DNA from: Beroe ovata
Lineage: Eukaryota > Ctenophora > Nuda > Beroida > Beroidae
Direction of reading: 5' to 3'
DNA: 37,037 nt
NCBI GenBank assembly: GCA_946803715.1
Contig: CAMPET010000248.1
Span: 40,971 to 78,007, forward strand
Shown: in pieces, positions 36,441-37,037 of the stretch
How positions within the stretch are numbered: position 1 is the first letter of the stretch
Layout: the number at the start of each line of letters is the position of its first letter
Position numbers and translations under genes: made by a program
Notes under the pieces: generated by a model
Databases searched by the model: none
What the model was told of the DNA's origin: nothing
The model's input: only the letters and a program-made list of their open reading frames with translations

Positions 36441-37037
36441 CTGAAAACGGGAGAGAAGGGTCAGGGGAGGTAGTGAAGCGGTCATTGGGCGAGGGGGGAG
36501 AAGGAGTGAGGGAAGATTGGGGAAAGGTGGATCATTCGAAAGTTTTGTGAGATTTTCCGAGCATTCGTAATCCAAGATTCATCATGTAACAATTCAGATG
36601 CGTACTAAAATTTCAGTTTCCAACTCGGGCACCCCTCTCATAATCGGTTCAAGGTCGCTCGCTCGCACCGAGTCAAACTTTATTAAGGAGCAAATAGCAC
36701 AGGAGGAGTGACGCGGACAAGTTAGTGAAACGCTCGGCATCGGTTACCGGGGTAACCGGTAACACTCGGGATTCAGTGAGGATGGCCTAAAATGGAAGAT
36801 AAATCATAACAATTCTAGACCGGCATTCAGAAAACTGCATAATTGAGGGTGATTTAGCTCGGTTTAGTGGAATATGAAAGTCATATTCTGGATAATAAAA
36901 CGGATGACTGATCAGGAACAACGCTTATTACAACACCGCGAGAGCTGGAGGGGAGGGTATTTCCGGGTGATTACACTGTATCAGTGGCATATGATCATGT
37001 AGGGGAGATCGAAAGGGGGGAATGGGAAACAGGGGGG
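36441..37037. other. Right end, no resolved exon
   Basis: Probably intron or upstream sequence of the unrecognised minus-strand gene. It contains a GGTTACCGGGGTAACCGGTAAC palindrome near 36741-36762 and ends in G6. I could not identify further exons. Confidence 0.35.

Overview
This is nuclear DNA of an animal, most likely an invertebrate. Coding exons are split by short GT..AG introns (about 80 to 350 bp). The gene set is metazoan: a TRF-type telomere protein, a rhodopsin-family GPCR, a Ly6/three-finger protein, the EARP subunit VPS50/syndetin, the phosphatase MDP1 and the U5 snRNP helicase DDX23/PRP28. Dinucleotide microsatellites are very common. I cannot name the phylum. The sequence starts with C6, ends with G6 and contains four single N bases, so it looks like a small scaffold with collapsed gaps.

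Layout. 1-256: 50-bp tandem repeat. 1003-2145 (-): intronless TRF-like Myb protein. 2584-2906: long inverted repeat (foldback/MITE-like), with a solo copy near 34.67 kb. 2.9-10.2 kb: no convincing gene, rich in (CA)n/(GT)n, with a 459-bp duplication abutting two N gaps. 10273-11567 (+): four-exon Ly6/uPAR-like protein. 12075-13271 (-): single-exon orphan class A GPCR. 13.3-16.6 kb: gene-free. 16584-22731 (-): VPS50, 19 exons. 23294-24477 (-): MDP1, 4 exons. 24726-33702 (-): DDX23, 22 exons when one copy of a duplicated exon is used. 33867-34403 (-): intronless GNAT acetyltransferase. 35421-36440 (-): 3' part of an unrecognised gene.

How the genes relate. GNAT, DDX23, MDP1 and VPS50 all read leftward with coding-to-coding gaps of about 164, 248 and 562 bp. 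They share no pathway (acetylation, splicing, small phosphatase, endosomal recycling), so this is compact co-directional packing and perhaps shared promoters or transcripts. For VPS50, MDP1 and DDX23 I followed nearly every splice junction by phase. MDP1 (about 178 aa), DDX23 (about 790 aa) and VPS50 (about 950 aa) come out close to family length. One VPS50 junction, exon 14 to 15, stayed unresolved.

I saw no CRISPR, phage, tRNA or rRNA feature and no clear new multi-gene system. The most notable items are a duplicated DDX23 exon whose two copies cannot both be spliced in frame, a 172-bp satellite array inside a DDX23 intron, repeated RFX/X-box-like palindromes, the foldback element, and an unrecognised conserved-looking protein at the right end.
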